Assembly (NCBI GenBank): GCA_002989075.1
Contig: PSQN01000016.1
Location: 1,779,346-1,843,345 of the forward strand
DNA: 64,000 bases
Direction of reading: 5' to 3'
Source of the DNA: Arthonia radiata
Taxonomy: Eukaryota > Ascomycota > Arthoniomycetes > Arthoniales > Arthoniaceae
The position numbers were made by a program, and so were the translations under genes. This document shows positions 44,450 to 56,620 of this stretch, one piece after another (the first letter of the stretch is position 1; each line of letters begins with the position of its first letter). Under the pieces are notes generated by a model, which saw only the letters and a program-made list of their open reading frames with translations, was not told the origin of the DNA and searched no databases.

Positions 44450-45044
44450 CTAACTCTGCCATACCCTCTTCCTCACCAACATCTTCTCACTCGCCACATG
44501 ACAAGACATCGAGCATCCCACCGCCGCCCCATCCTCTCCACAACAAGCGTATGCGTACAAGTAGGGATAGTCCTCGAAGGTGCACTGCTCCTTCACAGGT
44601 GCAGGATGCCCAAATAGGGACCTGGGATGCCACTCAGATTTGCCTTCACGTCGTCAGCCAGTTTCCCCTCCATATCCTAACAAAGCAAAACACAAAATAA
44701 TGCCACTCACCCGGATGAAACCGATAATAAGGACAGCAGCCCTCCTTATTCTCCGTCTCATCATACTCGTTATTACACCCGTAGCATTGCTCCAGGCGTT
44801 TGCGCTTGCCCTCTTTTACAGATTGCTTGGCTGTGGAGGCTGCGGCGATGCGCCGACAGTTGGCGAGGACGCGGGTGGCTTCGAGTATGTTTTCTCGGGT
44901 GCGCGTGACTGAGGAGAGCGCGATGCGGATGTGGCCGTCGGGCGCTGTTTCTATGAGTTGGGTGAGGAGGTCCTTGGGTGTTCCGCAGTAGGAGAGGTTG
45001 GGGTTTGAAGAGGCGTGTCGGCCTGTGCGTTGGTTGTGAGACAT
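44450..45044 (-). CDS. CHORD-like zinc-binding protein (cluster gene 3), the only fully intact member
   Basis: Exons 45044-44711 and 44643-44450 (67-nt intron, phase 1) encode 175 residues. The helix TPKDLLTQLIETAPDGHIRI aligns with those of genes 1 and 2. The zinc-binding part reads CYGCNNEYDETENKEGCC, then YYRFHPG, and exon 2 adds SEWHP, VKEQCTFEDYPYLYAYACCG and VGCSMSCHVA. It is the most divergent member in exon 2. An alternative acceptor at 44675 gives an early stop, so the acceptor at 44643 is preferred; it lies at the same position and phase as in gene 2. An in-frame ATG 30 nt upstream (MIPSPNTEPA) could also serve as start. Confidence 0.72.
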
Positions 45045-45289
45045 CGCTGGTTCTGTGTTGGGAGAGGGAATCATGAATTTGCTGGGACGAAATAGTAAGG
45101 TTGAAGTTTGGAAGGTCAAGGATTGCGGCATTGTCTTTTCTTTGTATTCCTTTGTGCCACCGATTATCTCTGTCACTCAAATGGAAGCGTCAACAACGAC
45201 TTTCAAGTGTAGTATAGGGTGCTACATAATTTGCTAGCCTCTTTAAGCACTCCAGATATGGGACAACCTTATCCCGGTACGCTCCATGT

Positions 45290-45817
45290 TCAACTGCAAC
45301 GTGATTTCGACTTTGCCGCCTTCTCAGTGGAGACGTGCATGTATCCTTGGCAGCCATCAGCAGTTCCGACCTTGTCACAACACGTAACTTGTAACCGTCC
45401 GGAAAAGACTCGAAGCTATGATCATGAAGCTCGAAATCGTCGTCGGCCCAGTAGTCGAGCTCAGGCTTGCCTAGTGAAGTGTGTCAGCAGCGCAGCAGCG
45501 GACCCGTCGTCAATGTCCTTACCAGGATGATAGCGATAGTGGAAGCACGATCCCACATCATTCTTTGACTCTTCGTATTCATCTCCACACCCGGCGCGAG
45601 TTTGCAGAGCCTTGCGTTTCGTGACGCCGTTGGAGGATTCACGCTGAGATCGTCTTTCCCGGCGTAGTCCACCCAGAATGCCTCTGGTTTTTTTGTTGGC
45701 ATCGTGATTAGTTGTAACCGCGATGAGCGCCTCGCGAAGATCTTCGGCTGGGGCGGTTTGTATCAGTTGATGAAGGATGTCGATTTCTGTACTGCACGAT
45801 GAATCCTTGGACGACAT
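45290..45817 (-). pseudogene. CHORD-like zinc-binding gene (cluster gene 4) with a frameshift
   Basis: Exon 1 is 45817-45523 and exon 2 starts at 45470 (52-nt intron, phase 1). Exon 1 encodes EIDILHQLIQTAPAEDLREA and GCGDEYEESKNDVGSC, with HYRYHPG. Exon 2 begins KPELDYWADDDFELHDHSFE, then SFPDGYK, a textbook member of the family. Near 45380-45390 the frame shifts: the expected CCDKVGTADGCQGYMHV and its natural end lie in the next frame and stop at 45290. In the original frame translation instead runs on into unrelated sequence to a stop at 45190. In exon 1 the first zinc-ligand Cys also appears as Arg (TRAGCGDEY where others have CxGC). A one-base loss, or an assembly error, would explain it. 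Confidence 0.7.
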
Positions 45818-46287
45818 GACTGGTCAATCAGATGTCCCTAGCGGACCACGAGAACTTGAATGATAAGATCGTTACTGCAAACACCAGCAGAGGGCGGCAG
45901 TGTGGTCTACTTGTACTCCTTCATGGTGCATAGGCCACGGCCGACTGTAGGCATACGCCATCAAATTTCCCGTAATCTTACCCATGTTAGCAACGCGAGT
46001 GGTTTGCGCCAGAGCTACGAGAACATTCTATCAGGAGAAGGAGGAGGAAAGGGAAGGACATGTTCTGTAGACAGTAAGAGCGGAGTTGACAGCATCTTGA
46101 CAGTCAATCTTCATCGAGTAGGCATTCCATGTTACTAGGTTTTGCAGAGCTAGTCAGGGCATAGGAACTTCATGAGTGCCAGCCTGCGTTGCTTGTCAAC
46201 ATAATGAATAGAGTCTTAACCCAAGACTTCCTCCACTTGGCCCTCGAGGCTCATTCAAATCATCAACTCGTCCCCTGAGGGTAGCGT
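45818..46287. other. Intergenic region between the CHORD-like cluster and calmodulin
   Basis: No gene is seen; contains the 3' flank of the calmodulin gene and the promoter of CHORD-like gene 4. Confidence 0.3.
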
Positions 46288-47020
<733 letters not shown>

Positions 47021-47395
47021 TGTGAAGGATGCAAGAGGTTGACGGCGTGGAGGATCTGTTTACGGAGATGTGTGCTGCTCAATGGATTGAGGATGCAGCG
47101 TAAGAGGTCGTGCAATGGGTGACAGGACAGTTGGCAGAGGAAGGAGGAATTGGGATGGTGTTGGCTGCCTTGTCGCAAGCATGTCGCGGCCCTGATTGCC
47201 CTCTTTCCTAAAACGGCAAGGCAGGATCCAGATAATTTGCTGGGCAGCTGCTTCCATCCCAAAGCACGACGTTGTTGCGCTCCGTCTGACCTCCTATCTG
47301 GTACCGTTTGTGAAATATGCTGAGACCAGCAGACTACATGCGTCGATGACAGATGCCGTCTTTCAGCAGAGTGGAGAAGAGTCCTTCAGGACGTG
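47021..47395. promoter_or_regulatory. Divergent promoter between calmodulin and the Tlg2-type syntaxin
   Basis: The two start codons point away from each other across 375 bp. No specific binding site is claimed. Confidence 0.5.
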
Positions 47396-48613
47396 ATGTG
47401 GCGCGACAGGACTAATCTGTATGTATTGCTCATCAAGCTCTCCAATCAGCGCTCCCTACATCACTTTCTTGCGCAGCTTCATGAGCAGGACTGACTGCGC
47501 ATAGCTACATTTCATATCGACAGTCGTATGCGCACCATCCCACGAAGAAGTCCCGCTATGCCGGCGCTCGTTCGAACGGTTACAGCGACAATGGAGCCCT
47601 CCCCGAAGAGCAACGCGGCCTCATGGCTGGCGCAGCATACGAGGATGGAGATGCAGTCATTGAAATGGATATTCTGCCGCCACGATGGCTGGACATCCAG
47701 GACGAGGTCTCGCGACTGCTGGACACCGTCTCCAAGCAGATGACACGACTGGAAGGGATGCATGCAAAGCATGTACTCCCCGGCTTCGAAGACGAAGGCG
47801 TCAAGCAGAAAGAGGAGCGTGATATTGAGCGCTTGACGCAAGAGATCACAAGAGGCTTCCAAGGCTGCCAACGTGCTATCAAGAGGATTGAGCAGATGAT
47901 CAAAGAGACCAGGCAACAACGCGGCGTCAGTCAGGCCGAGGAGGTCATGGCTCGGAATCTGCAGATCTCGTTAGCGACGAAAGTAGGCGATGTCAGCGCG
48001 ACATTCCGAAAAAAGCAGTCAAGCTACCTCAAGAGTATGTCTGACCCCTCGAAAAACTATTATCTGGTATACTCACTCGTGCGCAGAAATGAAAGCGCTC
48101 AGTGGCATGACGCTACCCGGTGACAACTACACATCTTCTTCGCAAGGCAATCCATACGCAGATCCATCACTCATGGAATCCGATGCGGACAGATCTTTCT
48201 CCCAGACAACACTACAACAAGCTCAGACGCAGCGGCAAAGAACTGGTAATGACGCGATGATCGCACAAAGAGAAAAGGAGATCGAGGATATTGCACAGGG
48301 AATCATCGAACTCGCTAACATCTTCCAAGATCTACAGACCATGGTCATTGATCAGGGCACACTACTCGACAGAATTGACTACAACGTAGAACGTACCCTG
48401 ACCGACGTCAAAGGTGCAGACCAGGAGCTGACAGTCGCGACTGGCTACCAAAAGAAGACTACCAAGCGCAAGATCATCTTGTTGCTTATCTTGCTGATCG
48501 TTGGGCTAATCATCATTCTCGCAACGAAGCCACTAAGGCGAAGGGGTCCTTCGCCAACGCCTCCAGTCCAACCTGCACCTCCACCACGGATAGCGGACAG
48601 ACAACCTCCATAG
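47396..48613 (+). CDS. Tlg2/syntaxin-16-type t-SNARE
   Basis: Exons 47396-47418, 47505-48034 and 48087-48613 encode 359 residues. The start MWRDRTNLYISYRQSYAHHP is typical of fungal Tlg2. Then come an N-terminal three-helix region (about residues 65-170, ending near SSYLKKMKALSGM), the Qa-SNARE motif (IEDIAQGIIELANIFQDLQT, with the zero-layer Gln in IFQDLQ, followed by MVIDQGTLLDRIDYNVERT) and a C-terminal membrane anchor (KIILLLILLIVGLIIILA). A Pro-rich tail follows the anchor. In yeast Tlg2 mediates fusion of endosome-derived vesicles with the trans-Golgi network. Both introns are GT..AG and the phases agree. Confidence 0.94.
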
Positions 48614-48871
48614 CGACAGCGGCTGCACAACACATAAGTACTGCACATAGACATCTGGTCGACCTGAACCTTCGGAGGTCTGAACTACCATTTTCTCAAT
48701 TGAGCACAGCATGCCCGCCTTCAACTCGGCTGATGCGGTGTACTTGTGCTCGGCATGAAAGTCACGGCCGTACTCAGCACGTACAGCTAGCATTGTTCGA
48801 TGCGTCGTGGGCAGCCAGCCGAAGGACGAAATGGCGGACGAGGCTATTGAAGCACGCTGCAATGCAAAACT

Positions 48872-49331
48872 TTAAACAAAAGTGCAGACCATAGTGTCTG
48901 CGACGCCATACGGCAGTCGAGAGAAAGTTCGGGCGTTCTCAGCTTCTTGCGAGTCGCATTCTTCACGCCAATGGGACACATGCTCGTGCGCTGGGGTGTG
49001 TTGCCATGGAAGCCAGATGGCGTCCTGAGGCAGGTCATGCCTGGACGCTTATGAGTTGCGGCTCGGCTGAGACTAGGTCTCCAATTCGAAGCACTGTCCT
49101 TCGCACTGCCCTCAGAGCGTTCACTCTTGCTTTTTGAGCCGGCGTCGGTGCACGAATGCAAACATTGGACGTTCCAGCAGTGAAAGTGGCCATTGGGCTG
49201 GATTCGCGATACCACCCCACGTCACTGCGAGCTTTGAGAAATTGCCAGACGCGACGTTGATCAGACGAGACGAAGTTTGAGACACAAGGAGCAAGAGCCG
49301 TGTTGGCAGCAGCATGGGCAAGGACGTACAT
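48872..49331 (-). CDS. Weak candidate for a small uncharacterised gene
   Basis: An ATG at 49331 opens a 98-codon frame with coding-like codon choice (MYVLAHAAANTALAPCVSNF). A possible 71-nt intron from 49094 to 49025 joins it to a second coding-like stretch (DAIWLPWQHTPAHEHVSHWR) ending at 48872, for 129 residues. The donor (GTGCTT) is poor and no domain is recognised. Unspliced, the frame ends at 49035. This may be chance. Confidence 0.2.
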
Positions 49332-50204
49332 CTAGTATTTGAGTGTGCCCACCGCGACGGGCGTTTGTGACTGTAGTCGACTTTGCAGACGTTGCTACAG
49401 GAGAATATCTACCCATACTTTAGTGCAGGTCAGGCCAATTTGTATGCCGCTGAACTCAACTTCTTCGGCATGACTGTACGTTTCTCGTTGCCTCTGCTGT
49501 TAGGCTGAGTATTTCTTCAAGGAAAACTCGAGCGCGCCAGTAGCTTTTGTGCAAGCGCCATCCTCTTGTTTGCTCCTCGATACTGAATGCAGAGGTCAAA
49601 TAGATCTCGAGTGACCGGTCTGTGGTGAGGCAGTAACCCGTGTTAGGGAAGGTAAGTCGAGTCTTTTGCTTGAGCCCCCACGGTATCTTTCATTCCCGCT
49701 ATGAGCGGTCTGATTGATATGCAATTATGCTGCTCTTCAATGTCTGTAGTTCACTTTACGTTTTGTTCGGTGAGTCAAGAACAGCTCGAGGATGAAGACA
49801 TGGCAAAAGACGAGTCATTTTGTCGGGGGAGCGTCACTTGTCGTGACGATACGTGTGAACAACGCAATCGTCTCGTGAGAACAGGTCCTAAGTGCGATGC
49901 TGATAGGTGTCGACAGCGAGGAAACATGCCTCCATGCTCACTGGTGTTGGAAAATGAGGCTCGCTCCACTCCCGTATACCTAGGAGCATTCTGCAGGACT
50001 GGCCACATCGCTGAATCTTCGCCGCGGGCTTCAACTATGTCTCAGTACGGTACACAGTATCTCTATGAAATGGCGAGATGGGAGAGCATCGCGGCATACA
50101 TCACGATGAGTAGGAGACTCCATGGGAAATTCCATGCAGCCGGAGAGCATAGATCAATACTTGCGGTCCTGGAGTTCCTGGAATAGAATAAATGCTGCTA
50201 ATCG

Positions 50205-50234
50205 CTTGTTCTGACTTGTTCTGACTTGTTCCTG
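50205..50234. repeat. Short 10-bp tandem repeat, three copies
   Basis: Three copies of CTTGTTCTGA, the last imperfect. Confidence 0.7.
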
Positions 50235-51366
50235 CTTGCCGGCATGCTATGCTCGACAAAGCTGTATACTGACCTCAAGTGCAACTCCTAATGGATAATG
50301 AGTGACAAGTGCGGTCAAGTTTGCGTTGTTGTTCGACCCTGTTCGATTGGCAAGTCACTGCATGCTTCAAGGCCACTGATGTGAATTACGCTAGCGTGAA
50401 ATGAGATCAACGGCGTCGATTCTGCTACAGTGCAAGCTTTTGGGTAGCATGTACGTTGCCTGCTGCATCAGCTAACGACCAACGTTTCAAACCTTTTTAG
50501 GGGCGGCAGAAGGATTGACAGGATCATAACATGCACTCAGTGCTAATAATGAATACAGTTCCGCGGTCTTCCTTCCCGTGATATTGAAACTGGCCGAGGG
50601 TCTATCCGTAGGCGTTGGCTCGGCTCGATGAAAGATGACAAGTCTGTCTTCGGCTTGAATATGTGTTCTAACTACATGTTGACCATGGTATTGGACGAGA
50701 CCCATGCGGTCGCAGTCTTCCAGCTCTGGCAGCATCCATAATCGTCATAGCAACGAAGGGTTGGTACCAGGGTCGATCGTCGTGCAGCACGTGGGCTCTG
50801 TTGTTGTTGGGTCACGACTGATGCAAGAGGCCGTCTGTAGGATGCTTGTTCTGTGGCTTGAGCGGGTCTTGCCATATGAGCATACGGTGTCATCCTCACG
50901 ACGCGAGGGTCCAGCCAAGTCCAGCAGTGAGCCGAGTGCTCGAGGTCAAGATGATGGTACTATGCGGCTTCGATGAGATCGCGAACATCACAAAGTACTG
51001 TAAGGGGAAGGCTGTGACGATCGTCATCGCGTGACTTCAGCTCAGCTCAGTCACGCCAGGCACTGTTTTGCGAGCCCTTGGTGTGGCATCTCTATTGAGA
51101 TGGTCTTTCAATTCGCCATGCTGGCGGGGTAGTTTGGCGACGACGGAGTGTAGTGTATTTACTTCCCCTGCGTCAATGCCATAGGCCAGGTTGGACCACC
51201 AGCGGAATCTTGAGCCTTGCATAGAGTCCCCCTCGCATATCCATCTCCCTTTGCTTTACGACCCGGTAGTCAAGACCATTCACATATGCGTCCATAGTTG
51301 ACGTCGGGCGCTTCTCTTCCCTTCTATGCTCAATTCTCACCTTTCCAGCTGGTCACCGCCTCGAAA

Positions 51367-53820
51367 ATGGCGAATGAGTCTTCCAATGCCTCAATCATAG
51401 CTCAGCCCAGCACATCAAGTACTACGCTCGTCGATCTAGAGAAAGAGCTATCGTGTTCGATTTGCACGGAAATCCTCTACCAGCCGCTCACCCTTTTGAA
51501 ATGCCTCCATACTTTCTGCGGATCATGCCTAGGAGAGTGGTTCGGTTTCCAGAGAAGCCGCGCAGACCAAGATTATGATCGCGCGCACCAGTCAAATGGC
51601 AGATCGCGCAGACGACGAAAGCCTTACATTTACACGTGTCCGAGCTGCAGAGCCGTGGTGAAAGATACACAGCCGAGTGCGACGTTCACGACCTTGGTTG
51701 ATATGTACTTGTCAGCCAATCCGGCGCGACGAAAGACTACAAGCGAGGCGCAGGGCATTGCAAGAATGTACACGCCTGGCGACATGATTCTCACACAGCC
51801 GACCAGCACGGAGCTGTCCGCACAAGTTGATGGAAGCTCAGAAGGGTTGAGCTCTGATGATGAGGATGAGCGCCAGGTGCTACAACATGTCCAAGAGTTG
51901 AGTCTCCGTGATATGAGTGCACACAGCCAGTCAGTCCACGTGAGACGCGGTCACAGACATCATCAAAGAGCAGCTTCGAATAACGCTGAGCTACGCGAAG
52001 CGAGACGGAGGAACAACGATCAAGACCCAGCAAGGAGTCGATTGCAGCTCGGACATCAAGCCAGCTTGCGCTCTTTACTAAATCCGCACGACTCGGAAGA
52101 GATGAAAGAAGAGATTGTACGCCAGATTGCGGAAGAGGGTCTCTTGGACGATGTGGACTGGGACAACATGCGGGTGGAGCAAGAAGACGAGATCAGCGAG
52201 CGCATTGCTCGAGCCTACAAAAGGCGTCAAAGGGAGCGTCCTCGACCTGGTGGGGAGAGTAGAAGGCGGGACGGCCGAAGCAGGGAGCCCGAGCGGCCAA
52301 CAGCTGTATCGACCCAAGTAGGTCAGCCTCGCTCGAGCAGCGCGTCCTCGCAGACTCGACCTGGTCAGGATCGGTCTATGAGCGAATCTGCACAGCAAGT
52401 TGGGGACACAAGTCTTCCCCCAGTATCCAGACCACATCTATTTAGTGACGCAAGCGACAATCCGCGTCATCGTCGAAGATCCACAAGTCAGGGTCGACTA
52501 GACGTTGCGCGGCCAAGCACGGCTTCTGCTGTTCAACAAGCAGCTGCTCGCTCAGCGACTGACCTGAGTGATCGACCACGGTCGCGAGACCCTCGTTACG
52601 AGAGACCCCGGAGATCTCATGACGGTCGTCGAACCACAGATCCAGAAAGTATCCCGGCCAGTGAGCAATGGAGGAATGTTGCCCAGCCCACGTCCCTCCC
52701 GCGCGCTCGTCCAGAGCGACGCCGCTCATCTCAGCCCACGTCTGCTCCCTCAACGCGCACAACATGTGAGCCTACGGCAGCAGCTCCACCGGTCGCGTCA
52801 CCTGCCATTACGGTATCCTGCGATCGATGCGGCCGGCATGATATTCAGCATGACTTGCACTACACCTGTATGCGCTGCGGACCACCAGGCTCAACATATG
52901 ATCTTTGTCTTCGCTGCTATCGCCTTGGGAAAGGCTGCCTTCACTGGTTCGGCTTCGGCCACGCAGCATGGCAACGCTGGGAACGTCGAGCAGCGCCTGG
53001 CAGCGAACCGCCGCACATCCTTCGCAGCCAGAAATATCTAGACCCGCAAAATCTCCCCAGTGATGATCAGCACCGCGACTCAAAGGAGCCACTGCTGCAG
53101 CTCGGTGTATTCTGCGATGTTTGCCACAGCAACGCCAATTCGTGCTATTGGCACTGCCCGCAATGTAACGACGGTGAATGGGGCTACTGTCATCGATGTG
53201 TGATTCAAGCACGGCATTGCGTCCATCCACTATTGCCCATGTCGCTTCAGTCGCCCACCCCAACTACCGCCCCAGCGACACCAACAGCAGGCGATCGGTC
53301 ACCGCACTCTGCAACACAAACACCCGAGGCCCAATTGACGCCCCTCATATTGCCAACGACCTGCAACGTCTGCCAACAAAGCATACCCACAACAGCACAG
53401 CGACTCCACTGCCCCGACTGTGCCGACGGCGACTACGACATGTGCATGTCCTGCTACGAGCGCCTAACCTCCGCGCCCAGCAACACTCGCACAGGCTCAC
53501 GCAAATGCCAACAAGGGCACCGCCTCCTCCTCGTCGACTTCGCCATCACGAACGGCGCCAAAGACTTCGCTTGGCGGCGCGTGCTCGAAGGACACGCTGG
53601 TGCTTTCGTACCTGAAGGTCTTATACCGCCTAGCGAAGGCAATCCGCGTAGGGCAGAGGCGATCTGGCCATGGATACCCGAAGACGATGTGATTGACGAG
53701 ATTGGCTTTCCGAAGGGCGCGATAATAGAGGATGTGGTGCCCGTGAACGAGGTGTTTAGTTTCGGTGTCTATTGCAGGAGGGGAGCCTATTTACCGAGTG
53801 CTTATGTGAGGATGATCTAG
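51367..53820 (+). CDS. RING-finger protein with three ZZ-like zinc fingers (putative E3 ubiquitin ligase)
   Basis: One exon of 817 residues from the ATG at 51367; the frame is open upstream but has no earlier ATG. An N-terminal C3HC4 RING finger uses C30, C33, C46, H48, C51, C54, C91 and C94, with a long basic insert before the last pair. A Ser/Arg-rich middle follows. The C-terminal third holds three ZZ-like fingers: SCDRCGRHDIQHDLHYTCMR..C, FCDVCHSNANSCYWHCPQC and TCNVCQQSIPTTAQRLHCPD..C. The last 90 residues resemble a globular cap (WRRVLEGHAGAFVPEGLIPP). The RING and its surroundings (TFCGSCLGEWF) are of the CHFR type, so E2 binding and ubiquitin transfer are likely. Targets are unknown. 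Confidence 0.88.
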   Translation: MANESSNASIIAQPSTSSTTLVDLEKELSCSICTEILYQPLTLLKCLHTFCGSCLGEWFGFQRSRADQDYDRAHQSNGRSRRRRKPYIYTCPSCRAVVKDTQPSATFTTLVDMYLSANPARRKTTSEAQGIARMYTPGDMILTQPTSTELSAQVDGSSEGLSSDDEDERQVLQHVQELSLRDMSAHSQSVHVRRGHRHHQRAASNNAELREARRRNNDQDPARSRLQLGHQASLRSLLNPHDSEEMKEEIVRQIAEEGLLDDVDWDNMRVEQEDEISERIARAYKRRQRERPRPGGESRRRDGRSREPERPTAVSTQVGQPRSSSASSQTRPGQDRSMSESAQQVGDTSLPPVSRPHLFSDASDNPRHRRRSTSQGRLDVARPSTASAVQQAAARSATDLSDRPRSRDPRYERPRRSHDGRRTTDPESIPASEQWRNVAQPTSLPRARPERRRSSQPTSAPSTRTTCEPTAAAPPVASPAITVSCDRCGRHDIQHDLHYTCMRCGPPGSTYDLCLRCYRLGKGCLHWFGFGHAAWQRWERRAAPGSEPPHILRSQKYLDPQNLPSDDQHRDSKEPLLQLGVFCDVCHSNANSCYWHCPQCNDGEWGYCHRCVIQARHCVHPLLPMSLQSPTPTTAPATPTAGDRSPHSATQTPEAQLTPLILPTTCNVCQQSIPTTAQRLHCPDCADGDYDMCMSCYERLTSAPSNTRTGSRKCQQGHRLLLVDFAITNGAKDFAWRRVLEGHAGAFVPEGLIPPSEGNPRRAEAIWPWIPEDDVIDEIGFPKGAIIEDVVPVNEVFSFGVYCRRGAYLPSAYVRMI

Positions 53821-53924
53821 TACGAACGATACAGCAGGATTGGCTATCATGAGAAATGACGAGATATGACCGTTATGACGAACGATCTGGGTATCTTGGA
53901 TATCAGTACAACGGTTATACACCA

Positions 53925-56083
53925 TCAGCTCTCAGCCCTTGCCCTCCTCTTCGCTTCCCTCTTCTCCTTCCTCTCCGCTTTCTCTTGAGCGCGCACATGG
54001 TTGCGTAGTCCTCGCTCCAAGCCAGCTACCGTCTTCACCAGCGTACCGGCGTCGATCGCGCCTAGATATGCGCATCTCTCTACGAAGACCTTTGCTGTTT
54101 CCTCGACGTCGTCGATGGTGCTCCATTCTTTGATGTTGTCGCCAGGTCTTGCTACTTCTTGACCTGTTTGCCACTTTCGGCGTTCTTTCTCCTTTGCTTT
54201 GCCCTTGCGATCCGGCTTTCGTCCGGAATTCTCATCGGGGGGAACAGCATCCCGTATGATGAGGTTGGCAGCAACAATCTTGGTCCGTTCGGTCCGCGCC
54301 AGGGCCTCCCGCTCTTCCAAGGCTGCTTGTGGCACTTCCTGCTCTTTGGCGCTGCTGTTTGCGTTAGGCTTTTTGGGCAGAGGGAATAAGCGGAACATTT
54401 CTTTATCGAAGTCGTTCGTCGCGTTTTCGGTGGGGTCATCCGTACTTGTCGGAGGTAGCCACGTCCGCTCGAACCAGTCCAGATAGTCGTCCAGCTCACC
54501 CGTATTCATAAGGACCACGTCATTGGGTTTGACATCCCAATGGTCGTTCGGGCCTCTCTGCTGGACTTTCTCAGGATGCAAAGGCAAGCGAGACAGCGAA
54601 GCGTGCTGCTGGTTCCAGATGTCCCAGTTGATGACCATTGTGTTGAGGGAGTCTGGTGAAGTGGGATGTCGGGGGATGCCGTCGAAGGGGTGGTATATTT
54701 TCACGGCGAGCATGATGAGCGCCAGCAGGCGGAGTTCAGGATGGAAGACGATTGGTAGCTCGCCGCGTGGTTGTAGGACTTCTGGGAAGAGGTGATCAAT
54801 GGCGAGGGTGTCGATGAAAGATTCGACAGCTGGAAAGACATTGAGTGGGAGGGAGAGCTCGCAGATCCAGTGGTGAAGCAGGAGGATGTGGTTGAGCGGT
54901 GGGAGGTCTATGCCTGGAAGCCCATTGATTGGTGGTTTAGCGAACCTGTGAATCAAAGTTACAGCGAATCGTGCTTGATGAAAATTTCTCTCTAGCATGC
55001 ATTTGATACCCGCCATCCTTTTCTAGCAGTACATGCAGGTTCACCGCTCGAAGAGGTACATGGGTAAAGCTGTTGGGTTTTAGACTTACGTATAAGCAAG
55101 CTGGAGCGTCCGCCTGTGCAGATCGCCGGGCTGAAGCGCGCGATTGCGGAGGTACAGCCGCCGTCGCCAGTTGATATCAAGACGGTGGAGTACGTCCTTC
55201 GGGATCAAGCGCTCGGGATTGCGGTAAGGGAAGTTCTCCTTCGCCGCCCAGTCGAGAATATCCCGTAGCGTTATCGGGGAACGTAGAAGGACCAGCGCGA
55301 AGTATATAAGGCATAGCAGGTCTTCCCAGCGGGGTGGCTCGGGCCTGTTGTACTGAGACTTTGCGTTCTTGCCGTCCATTCCGTCGGCGTCGGCGTTGTC
55401 CACGCTGTCGTCACCAGAGGACTGAGCGCGCGACTGCTGTGATGAAAACAGCTCGAGCGAGCTATCAGGGCGCTCGCCTAGTTTCTCAGCAATCCACCGG
55501 ACGTGGACTTGCAGGCGTAGCGTCCACAGCGCCTTCACCAAGCCCTCAAATTCACTGCCAACGTCTTTGTGATGAACGAGCCAGAATACTTGCTTTCGCA
55601 GCAGGAGCTGGAAACAGTCTAGACACAGCTCGGCGGCTGACCTCCCCTTCAAGAAGGGTTTCGCTCTGCTATAGAGGAACGTATTAGTTTCACATTTGGA
55701 TAGAGCATTGACCCAAGCAAGTCTCGGTTCAGACCCCGCGCCGGCAGGATGGCGCCGGCGGTTTGGGTTTGTGAATGACCACCAGAGAGATATGCTCAAA
55801 CCTACCTTTTGCTCCTCCCTGCTCCATCTGCTATGCTTTCCGCGTCAGAAGATGGATCAGCTTTACGCTTCGTGATCCTGATTGACTGCGATTGGAAGAC
55901 CTCATCGTCTTCGATCTGCGTTTCCGGAGCGGCAGGCTGCTGGTGGCCATAACGGCAATACAAGTGGCCGTCAGCCGGATCACGCCGGTACCGACGCGTA
56001 CGACAATTTTCGATACCGCAGCGGTGAGGAAGAGTGGTGTAGCTGCTCGCGTTTTGAGTACCTTGGGACGAGGCTATGTTCAT
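53925..56083 (-). CDS. RNA polymerase I core-factor subunit Rrn7 (TFIIB/TAF1B-like)
   Basis: Exons 56083-55806, 55668-55090 and 54945-53925 encode 625 residues; both introns are GT..AG and the phases match (2 and 2). The N-terminal zinc ribbon has C22, C27, C43 and H46 (CGIENC, then LYCRYGHQQ). The cyclin-like region starts at RSAAELCLDCFQLLLRKQVF and includes PRWEDLLCLIYFALVLLRSP and FPYRNPERLIPKDV. The last exon begins FAKPPINGLPGIDLPPLNHI and continues ELRLLALIMLAVKIYHPFDG. An earlier acceptor-like site for exon 3 breaks the frame, so 54945 was chosen. In yeast, Rrn7 with Rrn6 and Rrn11 recruits Pol I to the rDNA promoter. The C-terminus is highly charged. Confidence 0.9.
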
Positions 56084-56620
56084 TTCATAGGTTTGCCCAG
56101 ACCCGGGGCTAATACCGATTGCTTCAGGTCTTCAGTTTGGAACGTGGTATAATTACAAAGCATCTGTGCGTTTCACGTATCATGTCTACGATCACGATTT
56201 GAAGGCAAGCATTGACCACCCTGTCGCGTGTCCACAATGACCTCAAAGGTTTGGGCTGGCGGTAACTTTGGACATTTTGGGCACTTCAGACGGCCAGAGT
56301 TCAACCTGCCTATTATGGCCCCCGTGTATCTATTACAGCAGTGCACCTCCGTACAGAAGACATATACGAAGGGTCTTTGAGCTTGCAAAGGATGAGACCA
56401 AGGCAGGGCTTAGCGCGCTAGGCTAGTGCTGATTATGTCATCCACGCTACGTCTTCGGACGTCCGTGAGTATTTACCGAGCTTGTCTCTCAGCAAAGTAA
56501 TCAGTCCTGGCCAAAACCGTCTCCTATTAATGCGTCTGCTGAGTCGAATCTGAACACTATCAAGGTATGTCTTTGCCTGCTTCCGTAGCTACTCCTCAAG
56601 AGTGTTCGCGACCTGTATAC
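56084..56620. other. Intergenic region upstream of Rrn7
   Basis: Contains the Rrn7 promoter. From about 56400 the sequence becomes repeat-like. No gene is seen. Confidence 0.35.

Larger units (their letters stand above)
48614..51366. other. 2.7-kb gene-poor region
   Basis: Apart from a weak candidate gene at 48872-49331 and a 161-codon open frame on the plus strand (49701-50186) with no recognisable product, nothing can be supported. The right end should hold the promoter of the RING-finger gene. Confidence 0.35.

Noticed and set aside
49701-50186. 161-codon plus-strand ORF
   Set aside because: No recognisable motif, odd Cys/Arg-rich composition, no supporting signals.
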